DNA of 64,000 bases from Chinchilla lanigera. Its lineage: Eukaryota; Chordata; Mammalia; Rodentia; Chinchillidae. The notes under the pieces were generated by a model. It saw nothing but the letters and a program-made list of their open reading frames with translations. It searched no databases and was not told the origin of the DNA. The stretch covers positions 4,117,541 to 4,181,540 of the forward strand of contig NW_004955484.1 of assembly GCF_000276665.1 (NCBI RefSeq). Reading direction: 5' to 3'. Below, piece by piece: positions 38,400 to 58,509 of this stretch. A program made the translations under genes and the position numbers. Positions within the stretch are counted from its first letter, which is position 1. Every line of letters begins with the position of its first letter.

Positions 38400-39081
38400 A
38401 TCCGACCTGTTGAATGCTACATCTCATAACTCTACCTCTTCAAGATTCCACCACTCCCACACTGGCATATTGGCAGTGTGTCATAGGCTGCCAACACAGG
38501 AACATTTCACAAAGGATATACTTAAACCATATCTAAACCATAGTGATTGGTATTAATTCAAACCAGAGTGTTATAAATGTAAGATATTAATTGCAATCCT
38601 CATGGTAACCACTAAAAAGAAATCCTAAATATACAGAAAAATAAACAACCAAAATGGTACACTATAAAAGGTCGAGTAAAAGGTAAGTTGCAGAGGAGGG
38701 ACTGAACAAAAATACCTAAGGTAAGCAAAAACAAATAGCAAAATGGCAGAAATAAGTCCTTCTGTATTAGTAATTATTTCAAATGTAAATAAAACACTCT
38801 AGTCAAAAGGCAAAGATCAGAATACATTTTTTAAATGATCCAATTATATGCTGATACTAAAAGACTCACTTTAGATCCAAAAATACATGGGTTGAACCTG
38901 AAAGGACAGACAAAGACATTCCATGCAAACTTTAACAAAAAGAGAGCTGTGGTGTCTATACTAATAAAAGACAAAACAGAATTTAGGCCAAAACTGTTAT
39001 TAGAGACAAATACCTTATATATCAATAAAAGAGTTAATTTTCCAAGAGGAAATGACAGTCACAAATATATACACACTGACA

Positions 39082-39424
39082 TGGATTGAATGTTCAGGTG
39101 TTAAAAACCTAATCACCAATGTGACAATATTAGGAGATGAAGCCTTTCAGAGGTGATTTGGGAGGCCCTGCCCTTTTTAATGGGATTGATTCTCCTATTT
39201 AAAAAAAAGACCCTAGAGAGCCACACTGTCTCTTTCATCATATGCAGACAGAGCAAGAAAGTACCATCTATGAATCAGGAATCGGCCCCTCCCCAGATTG
39301 AATATTGCAGCACCTTGATCTTGGACTCCCTAGCCTCCAGAACAGTGAAAAATAAATTTCTGTTGTTTCCATGCCACCCCATTTATGGTATTTTGTTATA
39401 GTCCCCTGAACAGACTAAGACACA
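39082..39424 (+). repeat. MaLR-like LTR inside the L1
   Basis: 'atggattgaatgttcaggtg', 'caccttgatcttggactccc', 'gtgaaaaataaatttctgtt' and 'ccctgaacagactaagacac' follow the general plan of a MaLR (MLT1/MST) LTR, including the internal AATAAA. L1 sequence continues on both sides. Confidence 0.65.
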
Positions 39425-40651
39425 TAACAAACATCAGAACTTCAACATATATGAGGCAAAAGTGGACAAAACTGAAGAGACGAACAGATGATTCTATAAT
39501 AGTAGGGGACCTTAATACTTTACCTTCAATATAAATACAATCAGATGGAAGGTCATAAGAAAAGAGAGGACTTGATCAATATTACAAACTAACTTGACTT
39601 AATAGGCATACACACAACATTCCACCCTCAAATAGCAATATACATGCAACATTCTCCAGGATAGGCCAATTAACAAAAAGCAATGATATTTCTACACATC
39701 AGCACAAGTGATATGAAAAGGAAATAAAGAAAGCAATTCTATTTACAATGGCATAAAAAAGAAAAAATGCTTGGGAATAAACAAAACCAAGAAGGTATAT
39801 AACTTATTCCCATAAAAATTACAAAATAGGCCTGAAAGAGATTAAAGAAAACCTACATAAATAGATACTTTACATTCATGAATTGGAAGACTTAATATTG
39901 CTAGGATGGCAATACTCCTCAAATTTATCTATAAATTTCACACAGTCCTTTTCAAAATTCAAAGGTCTTTTTTAGCTAAGATGGAAAAGCTGATCCTAAA
40001 ATTCATATGGAATTACCAGGTTCCCTGTATTGTTCAAAACAATTTTGAAAAAGAACAAAAATGAAGGACTGTACTTCCCAGTTTCAAAACTTTTTACAAA
40101 GTAAAATGCTGTAGTACAGGCAAGTAGACTCATAGATCAATGGAACAGAACTGAGACTCTAGAAATAAATTCACACATCCACGGCCACATGGTTTTACTT
40201 CTACATAAAGGATCATTCAGTGGGGGAAGAACAGGTTCTTCAGCAAATGTTACTGACAACTGGATACTCACATGCCAAGAAGTGAGGCTGAACTCTTCCT
40301 ATCTGTACACAATTAATTCAAAATGGATTAAAAACATAAATGTAAGAGGTAAAACTATAAAACAATTAGAAGAAATCACAAAGATATATCACCAAAACCT
40401 TGAACTTGGCAATGGTTTTTTAGCTATGGCAACAAAAGCATAAAATAAAAAAACCAGATAAATTGGACTTCATCAAAATTAAAAAATTGGACTTTATCCA
40501 ATTCTTTGTATTTCAAAGAATACTATTAAGGAGGTGATCAGACAACCCACAAACAGAAGAAAACATTTGCAAATCATGTATCTGATGAGTCCAATGCCCA
40601 GAATACATAAAGAACTTTTACAACTCAACGAACAAAAAATTTAAAAATTGA

Positions 40652-40802
40652 CATAGGATGGGAAGCTGAGGCAGAAAGCCTGAAAGTTTGAGCCCAGCGT
40701 GGGCAACTTAGCAAGGCCCTGTGTCAAAATAAAAAATAAAAAGGAATAAGGATGTAGCTCAGTGCAAAGGCCCCAGGTTCAATTCCCAGTACTGGGGAAA
40801 AA
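40652..40802 (+). repeat. B1/ID dimeric SINE inside the L1
   Basis: 'gggaagctgaggcagaaagc', 'gcaaggccctgtgtcaaaat' and ID arm 'ccccaggttcaattcccagt', A-rich tail. Confidence 0.8.
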
Positions 40803-41061
40803 TGACAAAGGACTTGGATACGCATTTTTCCAAAGAAGATACACAAGTGGGCAACAAGTACATGCAAAGATTTTCAATATAATTCATCTTCAGGAAAATG
40901 GAAATCAAAACCATGGAGATACACCTCATGCACACTAGGATGGCCACATTACATGATCTAATGGAAAATAACAAGTGTTGGTGAGGATGTAAAGAAATTG
41001 GAATCCTCATTGCTAATGTTGCAGTCTTTGTGGAAAAGTTTAGTGGTTCCTCAAAAAGTTA

Positions 41062-42050
41062 AACAATTACCATACAACTTTCACTTGATAACCTTAAGGC
41101 CTCTTTCCCATTGTCCCAATGAAAAGTATGTGGCTTCTTTTTAATGCTAATCTTTTTAGCAACCAAGCTCTCTTCTGTTTCAACATTGCAAGCCTTTCCT
41201 TTCAGACAAAACTGAAAACTTCTGGCATTTTGCCCGATTTCCAGTGCACACTGGATTAAAAGCTGCCACAGTACATATGCCATACCCTGAACAATGGGAT
41301 GCCTTAAAATTTCCTCCACCACATGAGTTTGCTGCCCTTAATCTCAATCTCCTACAAAATCTCAGAACACAAGCAAAACGCAGACAAATTTTCTATTAAA
41401 GCATAACATACACAGTCTCAAGGCCAACTGCCAATGGAGTCCTTATTCCAAATGCAACCTCCTGAGCCTGGCCTTTATTGTCTGCATTTTTATGAGCATT
41501 CTGGTTTTCCGAGCTCTGGCCAGAATTTCCCATCAAGCTCAGCTTACAGCATTCTTTACCTGGCATCTCTAAACTTTTCCAAACTCCTCCCATGAACCAG
41601 TTCCAAAAGCTTCTACACCACATGGTCAGACAATCACAGCAAAAGCCCACTCTTTGGTACCAAAATCTGTCTTAGTCACTTTCTTGTCACCGAGACAATA
41701 CCCACCACCCAAAATTTAGAGGACAGGTTTGCTTTGGTTCATGGTTACAGTCCCCTCTAACCATGGCTCCAAGGCAGAAAATAGCACAAGACCAGGGCAT
41801 AGTGCAGGAAAAACTCCCACCAAGGCAGCCAGGAAGAAGAGAAGATTGGGATGATATACCCTTCCAGGTCACGCCTCCCATGACCTGCCTCTTCTGACCA
41901 GGCTCACTTTCCAGTAACACTCAGCCCCTTAACTCACTGGTGGATGAATCCACTATGAATACAGCACCACTATGATCTAATCACCTTCATAAATCCTTGC
42001 CTCTGAGTGCATAGAGCTTTAGGGCAACAGACTCAATCCGACCCATAAGA
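41062..42050 (-). mobile_element. MaLR-like element: LTR plus start of internal region, reverse
   Basis: Read on the minus strand, an LTR (about 42050-41668) ends in ...AAGACA and is followed by 'gattttggtaccaaagagtg', a primer-binding-like border of the kind known from MaLR elements. About 0.6 kb of non-coding internal sequence then runs to 41062. It carries no viral gene frame. Confidence 0.6.
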
Positions 42051-42901
42051 CCAAATAAATAGATCTCTGGCCAAGCCATATTGATGAATCAAAGACGACC
42101 ACAGTGGCAAACCCTTTGGCCCTCAATCTGTTACTTGTTAAAAGCATGCTTTGTATTTTCTTATAAAGCAGTCAGGAATTTGAAAGTGGATTTCTCCCAA
42201 AATGGTGATTCTTCACTTGGGCCAAAAGAAGTCTAACAGGTAACTAACAGAAGAATAAAGCTTGATCATCATTATGTACAACTGAGTCATACCCTTCTTA
42301 GTTCTGCATACAGCCATTTAGGAAATCTATCTAAACACTGGCAAAACAAAGTATACTAACCTTAAATTTACCTACCCTATTTCATTTCTTTAAGATTGAG
42401 TACACCAGGATAAGAGATTTACAGGGACACTTAGCTATGTCCACAAATCTCCATAGCCCTAAACCCTGGATTACCTTGGATTTCAGAAGAGTCTTAAATG
42501 ACAGACTCTTCCAGAAACATTCAACTCGTGGGAACTAAATTACTCCTGGAGTCATAAGGATTCCTCCAGAGCTATAAATCCAGCACCGAGACAGAGCAGG
42601 TCCCAGCCCATCATATCACCCTATAAAACTGTTCTGTTCTTGTGTGAATAGGACAGTCTGATCCACCTCTTCAGACCTGTGTCCTCATCAATTTCTATGA
42701 AGCTTCCTTATCTCCTCTTACTTGCCTTTGTTAGGAGACAAACTTGATCTTTGTCAAAGCAGTGTTCCCCTTTATTTTTACTTTTTAGTTGAAGCTTTTT
42801 TTCCTGTAAACTCATACTGTTACTGCAGTTTTAATTTCCATTACCACTACAGTGAGGATTCATGATAGCCAGTAACAATAAGAAGCCAGTAACAATATTT
42901 G
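42051..42901. other. No recognised gene
   Basis: AT-rich DNA. The part 42560-42780 ('cctataaaactgttctgttc ... agcagtgttccc') could be a worn LTR end with a TATA-like box. That is only a weak resemblance. Confidence 0.25.
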
Positions 42902-43020
42902 AAGGCTGGGCATGGTGGTGTACACCTGTAATCCCAGCACTCGGGAGGCTGAGGCAGGAGGATTGTCCTAGGCTACATAGTAAACTCATGACCAGCCTGA
43001 ACTACACAGAGAGACCTTGT
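42902..43020 (+). repeat. B1 SINE
   Basis: 'ggctgggcatggtggtgtac' through the internal duplication to 'gaactacacagagagacctt'. The A-tail is missing and another SINE follows. Confidence 0.85.
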
Positions 43021-43032
43021 ATGTATATATTT

Positions 43033-43196
43033 GGAACCAGGTGATGGTACACATCTGTAATCCCAGATTGTGGCAGGAAGATCACAAGTTTGAGGCCAAC
43101 ATGGGCAATTTAGTGAGACTGTCTCAAAATAAAAAATAAAAGCTACTGATGTAGTTCAGTGGTAGAGTGCCCCAGTTTCAATCCCCAGCACCACTA
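43033..43196 (+). repeat. B1/ID dimeric SINE
   Basis: 'ccaggtgatggtacacatct', 'agtgagactgtctcaaaata' and ID arm 'gatgtagttcagtggtagag' ending 'caatccccagcaccac'. Confidence 0.82.
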
Positions 43197-44693
43197 ACTA
43201 AATATTAAACATAAAACCCTCTGGTATAAAAAGCTTGGAATCTAGAACATTTGGAATTTCCTGAGCTCGTTTCAGCATACCATCTTTTGTTATTCCTAAT
43301 AAGCACCTTTCATAGCTGAATTTGCTAATGAGGTAATTATTGGTGTGCCTCTACATAGCATCAGTTTGGGGGACGGCTGCCAGAAGAACCAGCCTCAGCC
43401 TGACCTCTAGGAAGGAGAGATTTAATTATTTATTGGTAGCCAATGATTTAATTCAGCATGGGTACATAATGGAATCTCTGGAAAGACCAGAAACAATTGA
43501 GTTCAGAGAGGCTCGGGGTCGGGGGGAGGCAGTGAATGCATTCATGCACAAGTAGACAGGGCAGTGCACCTCAACTCCTTACAGGCATTTGGGACACCTC
43601 TGGACCATGCCTGAAGTAACTCATCTGCTCATATGTACCCTTTATGATGTAAATAATACCTGGTAATAGTGTTTCCACTAGTCTTACCTGTTACACGAAA
43701 TTAATGAACCTGACTCATGAAAGCCTAGATTTACAGCTAAGTCAGAACGGTGGGTAACCTGCAGATCCACTACTGTCACTTTTGTCATTGAGGGACAGGT
43801 GGCACTGAGCCCTTCACCTGTGGGGTTTGCATTCATTCTTAGTTGTTAGAAATAATTCCAATTCTAAGACACAGTATCCACAAAAGAATTGCTTGTTGAG
43901 GAAACACACATTGGGCATCAGAAATGTTAGGTTTTCCTTACTCCCATTAACAGATGAGATGCAGAAAAAAGTCTATGATCACCCACTTTCCTCTTATTTA
44001 TCTCTATAAGGAATTCACATAGATTTTTATGTAACTTCTTTCAGAAAATCATTACCTAGAAATGGACTTTTCTTCCTCCTTAACTGTTCAAGGTTTCTGG
44101 AACAATAAATATTAACCTCAAGTGGGTCTAGGGGAGGAAGGATATTTCAAAGACAGATATTTCAAACTTTTAAAACTCAATTTCTGACTTTTTGAAAACT
44201 AATCCTATTCCATCCTACTACAATTTGCAGCTGTGAGCAGAGGCTGCTGTCTTTACCCAGGGCATGCATTCTTCATCACTTACTGTTATTCAAAGCAACT
44301 TCATTTATTTATTGTTTTAATGGAGCAGAAGATTCTCATTTGAAGAGTATTTTGAGACTTCCAAAGGCCAGAGACCCTGACAAGCACTAAAAAGAATAGG
44401 AATTCAAGATAAATACCTTCTTCCAGGACTTCATGAATTACATTTGCAGAGGAGTTCATTACTACACAATAGGAATGCTTTAACATACTATGTTATTTAT
44501 ATTTATATGTGGTCCCTATTTTTACATAAAGCACAACTATAGTAAATGTCATTTTTAGAAGTACAGTAGTCTACATGCACAGGTAACACACACACGATAA
44601 ATATGTGAAAAAATTTTACTAATTTTTACTCCTTGGAGTATCACTGCAATGAATACCTCTTTTTACCTTAATAGACATTTTTACATTTTTAAA
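43197..44693. other. AT-rich DNA, no recognised gene
   Basis: No coding region or clear element. Short open frames only. Confidence 0.35.
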
Positions 44694-44701
44694 AGCTGCC
44701 T

Positions 44702-44790
44702 GGGGCCAGGGTTTTAGCTCAGTGGCACAGAGCCTTCCTGGCAAGAGTGAAGTCCTGAGTTTGATTCGCAGCCCCCCCCTGCTCAAAAAA
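44702..44790 (+). repeat. ID-type SINE with target duplication
   Basis: 'gggccagggttttagctcag' to 'ctgagtttgattcgcagc', then a C-rich and A-rich tail. GCTGCCTG flanks it on both sides. Confidence 0.85.
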
Positions 44791-44936
44791 TGCTGCCTGT
44801 TTATGTCATTTGCTGGTTTTTATCAGCTACTTATGTTCCTTTCAACTGTAAAATCTCTGTGTACATTAAATACTACACTTTTATATCACAAATTTTACAA
44901 ATAAATTCCCAACTTTTATGCTTTACTTTAACAGCT

Positions 44937-44942
44937 TTATTT
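44937..44942 (-). terminator. Possible distal polyadenylation signal of ZNF23
   Basis: AATAAA on the minus strand about 600 bp past the ZNF23 stop. A second AATAAA is at 45193-45198 (minus). Either or both may be used. Confidence 0.35.
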
Positions 44943-45538
44943 GGGAGTATTTAAAACAAAAACATATTAGAAATAATTTTGAATGATCAATTTATCAACA
45001 TTTTGTTTCTAGCATTTATCTGATATTTTGCAAAGTTTTCTCTATTTCACAAAAGTGAAATCCTTGTTTTTCCTCTTTACAAAATACATGCTTGTACCAA
45101 AAATTAAACAGAAATAAATTAGTTTAGGTAGAGCGGATATCTTTATAATATGGGTTTTCCTACGTAAGAACACATTTTGTTCTCTCTCTCCATTTATTCA
45201 AGCTTCCTCTGGTGGCCCTTGGTGGAGAATTATCATTTTTACCATATTGGTTCCATAAAACAATTGTTTGTTCCTAGAAAATCTACTGTTCTTGATGCTG
45301 CTAAGGATTTCTCTCAATATTTTCAAGTTGGTTGTTGGTACAAACCAAAGTTATTTTGCAATATTATTTTTTAACTGGTGATATATTCTTCATTAAAAAT
45401 TGAATAAAACAGAAAAGATGTGTTTCCATGTGAGGACTTTGCCACATTCACTTCCCTCCCAAAGGATTCCTCCAAGGTGAATCTGATGATGCATGATCCA
45501 TTTCAGCATTAACCTTCAGAGCTCCTACATCCTTCTCA

Positions 45539-52585
<7,047 letters not shown>

Positions 52586-52639
52586 CACCTAGTATCCCTC
52601 TCAGAGAAGGGCCAGAGCTGGGGAGAAAGAGAGAAAAGG

Positions 52640-53569
52640 TGAGAGAAGCCACCCCTATTGGAGCAATACAGCCCCCGGCCAGAGAAGAGGTGCCAGCAGC
52701 CAGCACCCAGTCAGGAGTGTGACCAAGAGCTGCCCAGGAAGAAGGGAGCAATCCACTCACAAGCTCAGTGCCCAGAACTCCTCCAGGCCAGGTCACTGGT
52801 GCTCACTGCCAACAACCCCCGGATTTTATAATTGTGACAATCACAAAAAAGAGTGTATACAGAATACAAGTAGAGCCTCAAAAATAAAAGAATGAGACTT
52901 ATGTAGCAACAATTCAGTTCAAGACACAGAACATGAACACATCTTTGAACTCATTTTCTGTGAACAACCGCCATCCTCGATTACACTTGGCAAGAAGCGA
53001 GACTGGCTGGGCTGGGGAGTCAGGCAGCATCTCCCCACATTGTGCCTGTTCCTTCAGAGTCCTGAGTGTCTTTAAGAACCACAATGCTTCTGTGGACACT
53101 TGGCAGGTCAGCCTCCTGCATGGCCCAGGCTTACTTTGAGGAAGGAGAGCTGGAAGTGAGGTACTAAATTACCTCCTCACACTTCCCCCTTTCTGACCGT
53201 ACATGTGCCAAGTCATTGCCTTGACCACTTCCACAGAGGCACCAACCAGGTTTGTAAAGCTTCAACCTACCAATACCTCTGCAAGGACCTATACCCTATA
53301 TCCTAGTTCCTCCCCTGGGCTTCTTTGGTGTCCCATATGTGACACCCACTAGACCCTGAAGTGCATGGAAGGGAATGTCTCTGGGGCTAACCCTGACCAA
53401 GGGGACAGAATGGAAACCTGTTTTCCCCTTTAGTTCCCCAGAGGGACATCCTTGAGACTCCAAGGCTCCACAGAGACCCTACAAGACAGAGAGCCTATCG
53501 AGGGCCTAGCTACGCATCCTTGACAATGCATCCTTTTACTGCTTTGTTAAATCAAACTATCTTGGCCTA
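52640..53569. other. Intron between ZNF23 leader and start exons, left part
   Basis: No gene or element recognised. An upstream untranslated exon of ZNF23 may exist in 52640-57191, but no decisive border was found. Confidence 0.3.
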
Positions 53570-54072
53570 AGAAAGTCTCCCCACTAACACATTTGAGTCC
53601 TTACACGTGTAAAGCTGGACCCTAACTCAGTACATAAAGAAACCGAAAACCTAAATTAAGAATTGGCCTTTGTAACACATAGCTGAGTCTGATTTGATAA
53701 CAGTAGCTGAGCCTCAGCTGAACTACATTCAAATAAAGTACACAGCAGGTATTAACCAACTGTGCTATCTCTGTATCGCATTTCTGTTTTCTGTACAGTA
53801 ATTACCCTTTTCTGCCTATAAATGTCAGCCAGGCAGAACACGGCAGCCCCGGGTTTATAGAACCTATCCTGGTTCTGGAGACTGCCCACTTACTGAATGT
53901 GTCTTTGCTCAAGTGAGTGGTTAAATTTAAAGTTTTTCTCTTAATAGGACTTCCCGTCTCAGTTTTACTCCCCATGTCCTTACTCTGTCCCTGTGACCAC
54001 ACTCCTAAATAAATTCTTACACACAAATCTTTGTTCCATGTTCTGCCTTTGGGAGAAGCTAGACTACAACAG
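53570..54072 (+). repeat. Possible ERV-type solo LTR
   Basis: 'ctgcctataaatgtcagcca' (TATA-like), 'gtttatagaacctatcctgg', AATAAA near 54008-54013, and a right end '...gagaagctagactacaaca' give the U3-R-U5 look of an LTR. The left end and the target duplication were not found. Confidence 0.35.
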
Positions 54073-54349
54073 GCCTCTGCTTTTTTTCTTTTTAAAAAAT
54101 TTCCTACCTTGCTGAAGTTGCATGATTTATTCATTTATTTTCCTTCTCTTATTTAGCAACTAAAGCCTAGAAGGCTACAAATTTTCCTCTGTATATACCA
54201 TTAGCCACATTCCCAAGGTTGAACTGTTTTATCCCTGAACTCATATTTTAACAGAATAGTTTGTATTGCTCATTTTTTCTCTAATTTTAAGTTCTGGCTT
54301 TACTGTACATTTAAATAAGCTGATCTATTAACTTCTGTTTTACAGATTC

Positions 54350-54427
54350 CCTCCTCCTTCCAGGAATCAAACTCAGGACCTTGCATTTGCCAGGCAGGTG
54401 CTGTCCCACTAAGCTATATGCCTGGCC
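54350..54427 (-). repeat. ID-type SINE, reverse, diverged
   Basis: 'ccaggaatcaaactcaggac', 'tgccaggcaggtgctgtccc' and 'ctatatgcctggccc'. Confidence 0.8.
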
Positions 54428-54479
54428 CTATTTGACAGATTTTTAAGGCTCTTTTTTTTTAGCTAGTGCCATTTTCAAA

Positions 54480-55130
54480 ACATATTCTATAGTGTTTAAA
54501 AAGAAAACTTACTCTATGATGGACGAATATATAATTTTATTTGAATCAAATGAATCAACTCTACCAATTCTTGTCTACATTAACAAGTCAAAGAAAGATA
54601 AACATACTGTCCGTCTCAACAGATGCCAAAGGTGTTTTAAAAAAATCAACATTAATACCTAATATTAAAAACTTATACCTTACTGAAAACCCACACATCC
54701 ACTGAGAATACACCAACAATTTTTGGACTGTTCCTACAATAAACTATAAGCCAGCAGCTACACATGAGTAAATTTAGGAACATATTATTATATTATGCAA
54801 GTACCAGGTGACTATACACACTATGATGCCACTTTTATAAAGCTCAAAAGCAAATAAAAAACCTGTTTGTGCTCAGCCTGGGCAACTTAGCAAAATTTTA
54901 AAATAAATAAATAAAGGGCTAGGGATATAGCTCACTGGCAAGGCCCTAGGTTTAAGCCTCAGTACTTGAAAAAATAACAAATTATTTACAGAGTATGCAT
55001 CTTGTAAATTTTTTAAAGAAGCTATGATTAACAATAAATCCAAAACAGTTGTTACCTCTAGGGATTGGTGGATGAGGAGGAACACATAGATCCATGGAGC
55101 AGTACAGGAAATGTTCTTGCATAACTGGGT
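54480..55130 (+). repeat. Old L1 fragment split by a SINE
   Basis: ORF2-like remnant ('cgtctcaacagatgccaaag') followed by 3'-type text ('ttgttacctctagggattgg', 'aaatgttcttgcataactgg'), interrupted by the SINE at 54873-54978. Confidence 0.55.
54873..54978 (+). repeat. B1/ID dimeric SINE, 5'-truncated
   Basis: 'cagcctgggcaacttagcaa', an AAAT-rich linker and ID arm 'gggctagggatatagctcac' ending 'aagcctcagtacttgaaaa'. Confidence 0.8.
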
Positions 55131-55414
55131 GGTTTGTTCAAAGATGCTCTTTTTGCCTCTTTCTCTTTCTCTCTTGCTTGTTTTTTGCAGTAGTCATACC
55201 TCAGTATTAGAATGTTTTGAGTCTCCTACAATTTGGGACTTGACACATTTTGACACAAAAACTTTGTTCCAGTGCTCTTCATTTGTTTGGTACTTGGTGC
55301 ACAGTCTAGAACTTGTGTCAACTGCCTTGTGACTTGCTACCCTCTCCAGCCAAAATAATTTGTTTGGTACTTGCGCCTCCCATAACCAACTAACAAGGAG
55401 TACCAAGGTACCAC

Positions 55415-55617
55415 TGCACTGGGGGTTGAAGCCAGGGCCTACCATATGGTAGGCAAGTGTCTACCAGCAAGCAGCAACACCTGCCCCCTACCCCAGCCCT
55501 GGGGTTTTGTTTTGGAGACAGATCTAAGGTGCTGAGGCTGCCTTTGCATTTGTGATCCTCCTGGCTTGCCCACCCTCCCAACACACCCAAGTAATTGAGA
55601 TTACAGTTGTGCCAGCT
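55415..55617 (-). repeat. B1/ID dimeric SINE, reverse, diverged
   Basis: 'actgggggttgaagccaggg' (ID arm), 'gttttggagacagatctaag' and 'gtaattgagattacagttgt' (B1 arm). A short (CA)n run follows at 55633-55648. Confidence 0.65.
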
Positions 55618-55978
55618 TTGTATATTTTTAAACACACACACACACACCGACTAGGATGGGGTGGAGGGGAGGTCCTAAAATGTAATAAATGGAATACAAA
55701 CAGCCAATAAGCCTTACTACAATTGAGTAACAATTCTTAGTACAGTGAAGTACTAAGAATGTCAAGAACTAAGTAACTGGAAAACAGTATTTTAACTAAA
55801 CACTGTAAGGCTAAAGATAAAATGACTTGTATCCAAATACTGTGCTCCAGGTAATAAATTTGTTTTCATGGGAATATGAATTAGCAATGTTAAAAGTATT
55901 TTGTTATTTTAGAACTGAACAAATTCATAAGTATACTATAGAAGTTACTGACATTAAAATAGCAATTGACAATTCTAC

Positions 55979-56100
55979 AGCTGGGCATGGTGGCCCACAC
56001 CTGTAATCCCAGCATTCAGGAGGCTGATGGATGATCCTGAGTTCAAGGCCTGCCTGGGCAACTCTGTGAGACCTTGTCTCGAAAAGCAAAAACAAAAAAA
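55979..56100 (+). repeat. B1 SINE
   Basis: 'agctgggcatggtggcccac' to 'tgtgagaccttgtctcgaaa', A-rich tail. Confidence 0.85.
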
Positions 56101-56749
56101 TCTAACAAAATGATTTATTCTGAGCAACATAATGACCATGCCCTGAAAACAAACTCAGTTTAACAACATGTAATCCCAAAGGACATAGCCTGGGAGGACA
56201 GCGTTCACTGAAGGGCATGACTCCTACTGTGAAGAGATTACAAAGCCTTTTATAGTCCCAAAAGAAAGTAGACAGGGTCATCAAGTAGGCAAACTACAAA
56301 AAAGCAAGAAAATCTACCTCAAGACTGTGCTGCTTCACCTCCAGCCTTATGACTTAATAGAGGCTAGATGTCCATCAAGCCTAACATACCTTTTAAGATC
56401 TTATCCAATAGTCATACAAAACAATGCTAAGCCAGACACTGACACCAATAACAAATGGCCTTCAAAGGGCCAAAAATAACCCAATAAAATTTAGGCTTCT
56501 TAGCTTACAATAAAGTCTCTCCACAAGGTAGCAGCCTCCAATCAATAAAATTTTTTAAACTGTAAACAACCTGGAAGCTCAAACACGGCCTTTCTGGAGA
56601 AACTTCGATTCACAAAGTCATTCCCAAGTCACTGTTACCCCACTGTTGGTGAGAAGAAGTAGGGTCAACTGCCTTTGAGGCCCGACATCGCTCCAGCAGA
56701 CGGTGGCCTCCAAAAGGCTTATTCTGCTCCCAAATGGCTGGGGAAGGCT
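56101..56749. other. ZNF23 leader intron, nothing recognised
   Basis: No gene or element recognised before the CpG island. Confidence 0.35.
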
Positions 56750-57400
56750 CTACTTTTTCTGTGTTCCCTCTCGCCCCTGATTCACGACCCTTTGTCAGGA
56801 GCGCGCGGGGGGACCTGAAATGCATGTAAGTCCCTACACAACCTCAACGTGCCAAAAGACTCGGTATCACCTCGGACCGCTTCGCCCCCGCAAACATTCC
56901 ACCTGCTGGCTGCACTGACATCTCTTTCCCGAACAGATCAAACGCTTGATGCTCGGGGCGCGATGGCTACGTCAATAACAAGACTTCGCCTTCCATGGGT
57001 TGGTTCACATTTGACCACCAGGTCCAAAGAGGGAATGGAAGAGGGTAGAAGAGCACCCGAGGCTGCCGCCCTGCTCTCTCTTCCGGGCTCAGCCTCGGGG
57101 ATAAAGCTGGCTGTGGAACAACCAGCTCTACTCAGGGTGGAAGAGCGTCCCGAACAGACCCAGGGATTTGGCACCAGGGCACCATACTCACCTCTACAGC
57201 GGGCGGCTCCGCGGCGCAGCCGGAAATGCGTCACCAGGTGCGTCCGAACCTCTCTAGGAGCCGCATCGCTCCTTCTCGGTGGTGCTCTCGCCCCGCCTTC
57301 TGAGGCTGGGGAGCTAGTCCCCCACCGCGCAGATTTCTCCAGTTGTCCCGTCTCTTTCGGGTTGACTAATGGGGGCGGTTACACCTTGAGGGCCGAGGAA
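56750..57400 (-). promoter_or_regulatory. CpG-island promoter and leader exon of ZNF23
   Basis: CpG-dense DNA holding a likely non-coding first exon on the minus strand, from about 57290 to a perfect donor GAG|gtgagt at 57192. The exon contains 'gacgcatttccggctgcgcc', with an ETS-like core. It lies 4.6 kb upstream of the ATG exon with nothing else coding between. Ubiquitous expression would be expected from such a promoter. A divergent transcript to the right is possible but not shown. Confidence 0.6.
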
Positions 57401-57421
57401 AGGAGGCAAGAAACAGGATCC

Positions 57422-57540
57422 AAGCTGGGCGTGGTGGCTCCAGCCGGTATTTCAAGCACTCGGGAAGGCTGAGGCAGGAGGATTGCAAGTTCGATCCCAA
57501 CGAGGCAAATTGGAGACTTAGCAAAGGTCTCAAAGTAAAC
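57422..57540 (+). repeat. B1-like SINE
   Basis: 'agctgggcgtggtggctcca' to 'aggcaggaggattgcaagtt', then a diverged right half. Confidence 0.75.
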
Positions 57541-58509
57541 AGGAACCTGTTTTGGGGTAAAACTGCAAATGCAAGCAGCTGGACTGGACCAGTGCACCAC
57601 ACAGTCAGACCCAGTACTGCCTTTTTAAATAAATATTTCATGGTGTCTATTTTATTCTTGCCATGACATGAATAAATAATGGCCTAGAAATTCGTTAATA
57701 GTGACTTACATTTTTAAACTAGTTATGCCTAAATGTAATAAAGGATTAATAAAGGGAATATAATTTGTAATAAAACAATATCATTCAATATGCAAATACT
57801 TTGTCATAACTGCAGTAGACCTAATGACGTGTCAGATATTTGCCATCATACATAGAACTGATCTCAACGCTACATCCATGAAGCTATGTCTTCTTTGGGG
57901 GCTTCAAAAATCTTAAAAGTGTGATCCAACATAGTGCACACTTTTTGGTAAAGTTCTCAGTGAAGCACAACACAATGTTCTCTTGATTATAAATTAGTTA
58001 TATTACTGGAATGTCAGTGTGTTAAAACTGGGAAAATACATTGTGTTTATCCAGGAAACAATTAGATTCTAGATTCAGGTAAATTAAGAATAGGATTTTT
58101 ACCTACATAAATATCCACCAAGACATCTGAAAGTCTGAAAATTTTTTCAATAAGCAAGACCGTCCTATGCATTGCAGGATTTGTGGCATGCCTGGCTGTC
58201 ATCCACATGTTAGTAGCAACTCCACCAACATCACCAAATGTAACAAAAATACCCCTACTAATTCGAAAATAAGCCCGGGAGAAGAGATAGTACTAAAAGC
58301 CACTGGATTAGACAACCCTTAAAATTCCTCTCCCACCCGCTGGTGGTGTAGGCCTTTCTTCCTGACAGCTGGTTCCTTACAGCTGCGGTAATGGAAGGCG
58401 GTAGTTGGCCTCCACTCGCTTCTCCAACCTCTCATCCCTCCCATTCTCTCTGCTCTCAACTTTTGCCCTACTTGTAAAACATGCAGGTCTCTAACCACTG
58501 CCCCTGTTC
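57541..58509. other. No recognised gene
   Basis: Mostly AT-rich DNA, nothing recognised. Confidence 0.35.

Larger units (their letters stand above)
38420..41060 (+). repeat. Old L1 (ORF2 remnant), broken by two insertions
   Basis: The three parts 38420-39081, 39425-40651 and 40803-41060 run in order as one old L1. Degenerate ORF2-like frames are recognisable, for example plus 38835-39089 and 40189-40443, with 'agactcataaatcaatggaa'-type and 'gccaaaccatggagatacac'-type text. The reading frame is repeatedly broken, so it is inactive. Confidence 0.75.

Noticed and set aside
56849..57472. 207-codon plus-strand open frame
   Set aside because: It covers the ZNF23 CpG island antisense and ends at a SINE. 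No family resemblance was found.
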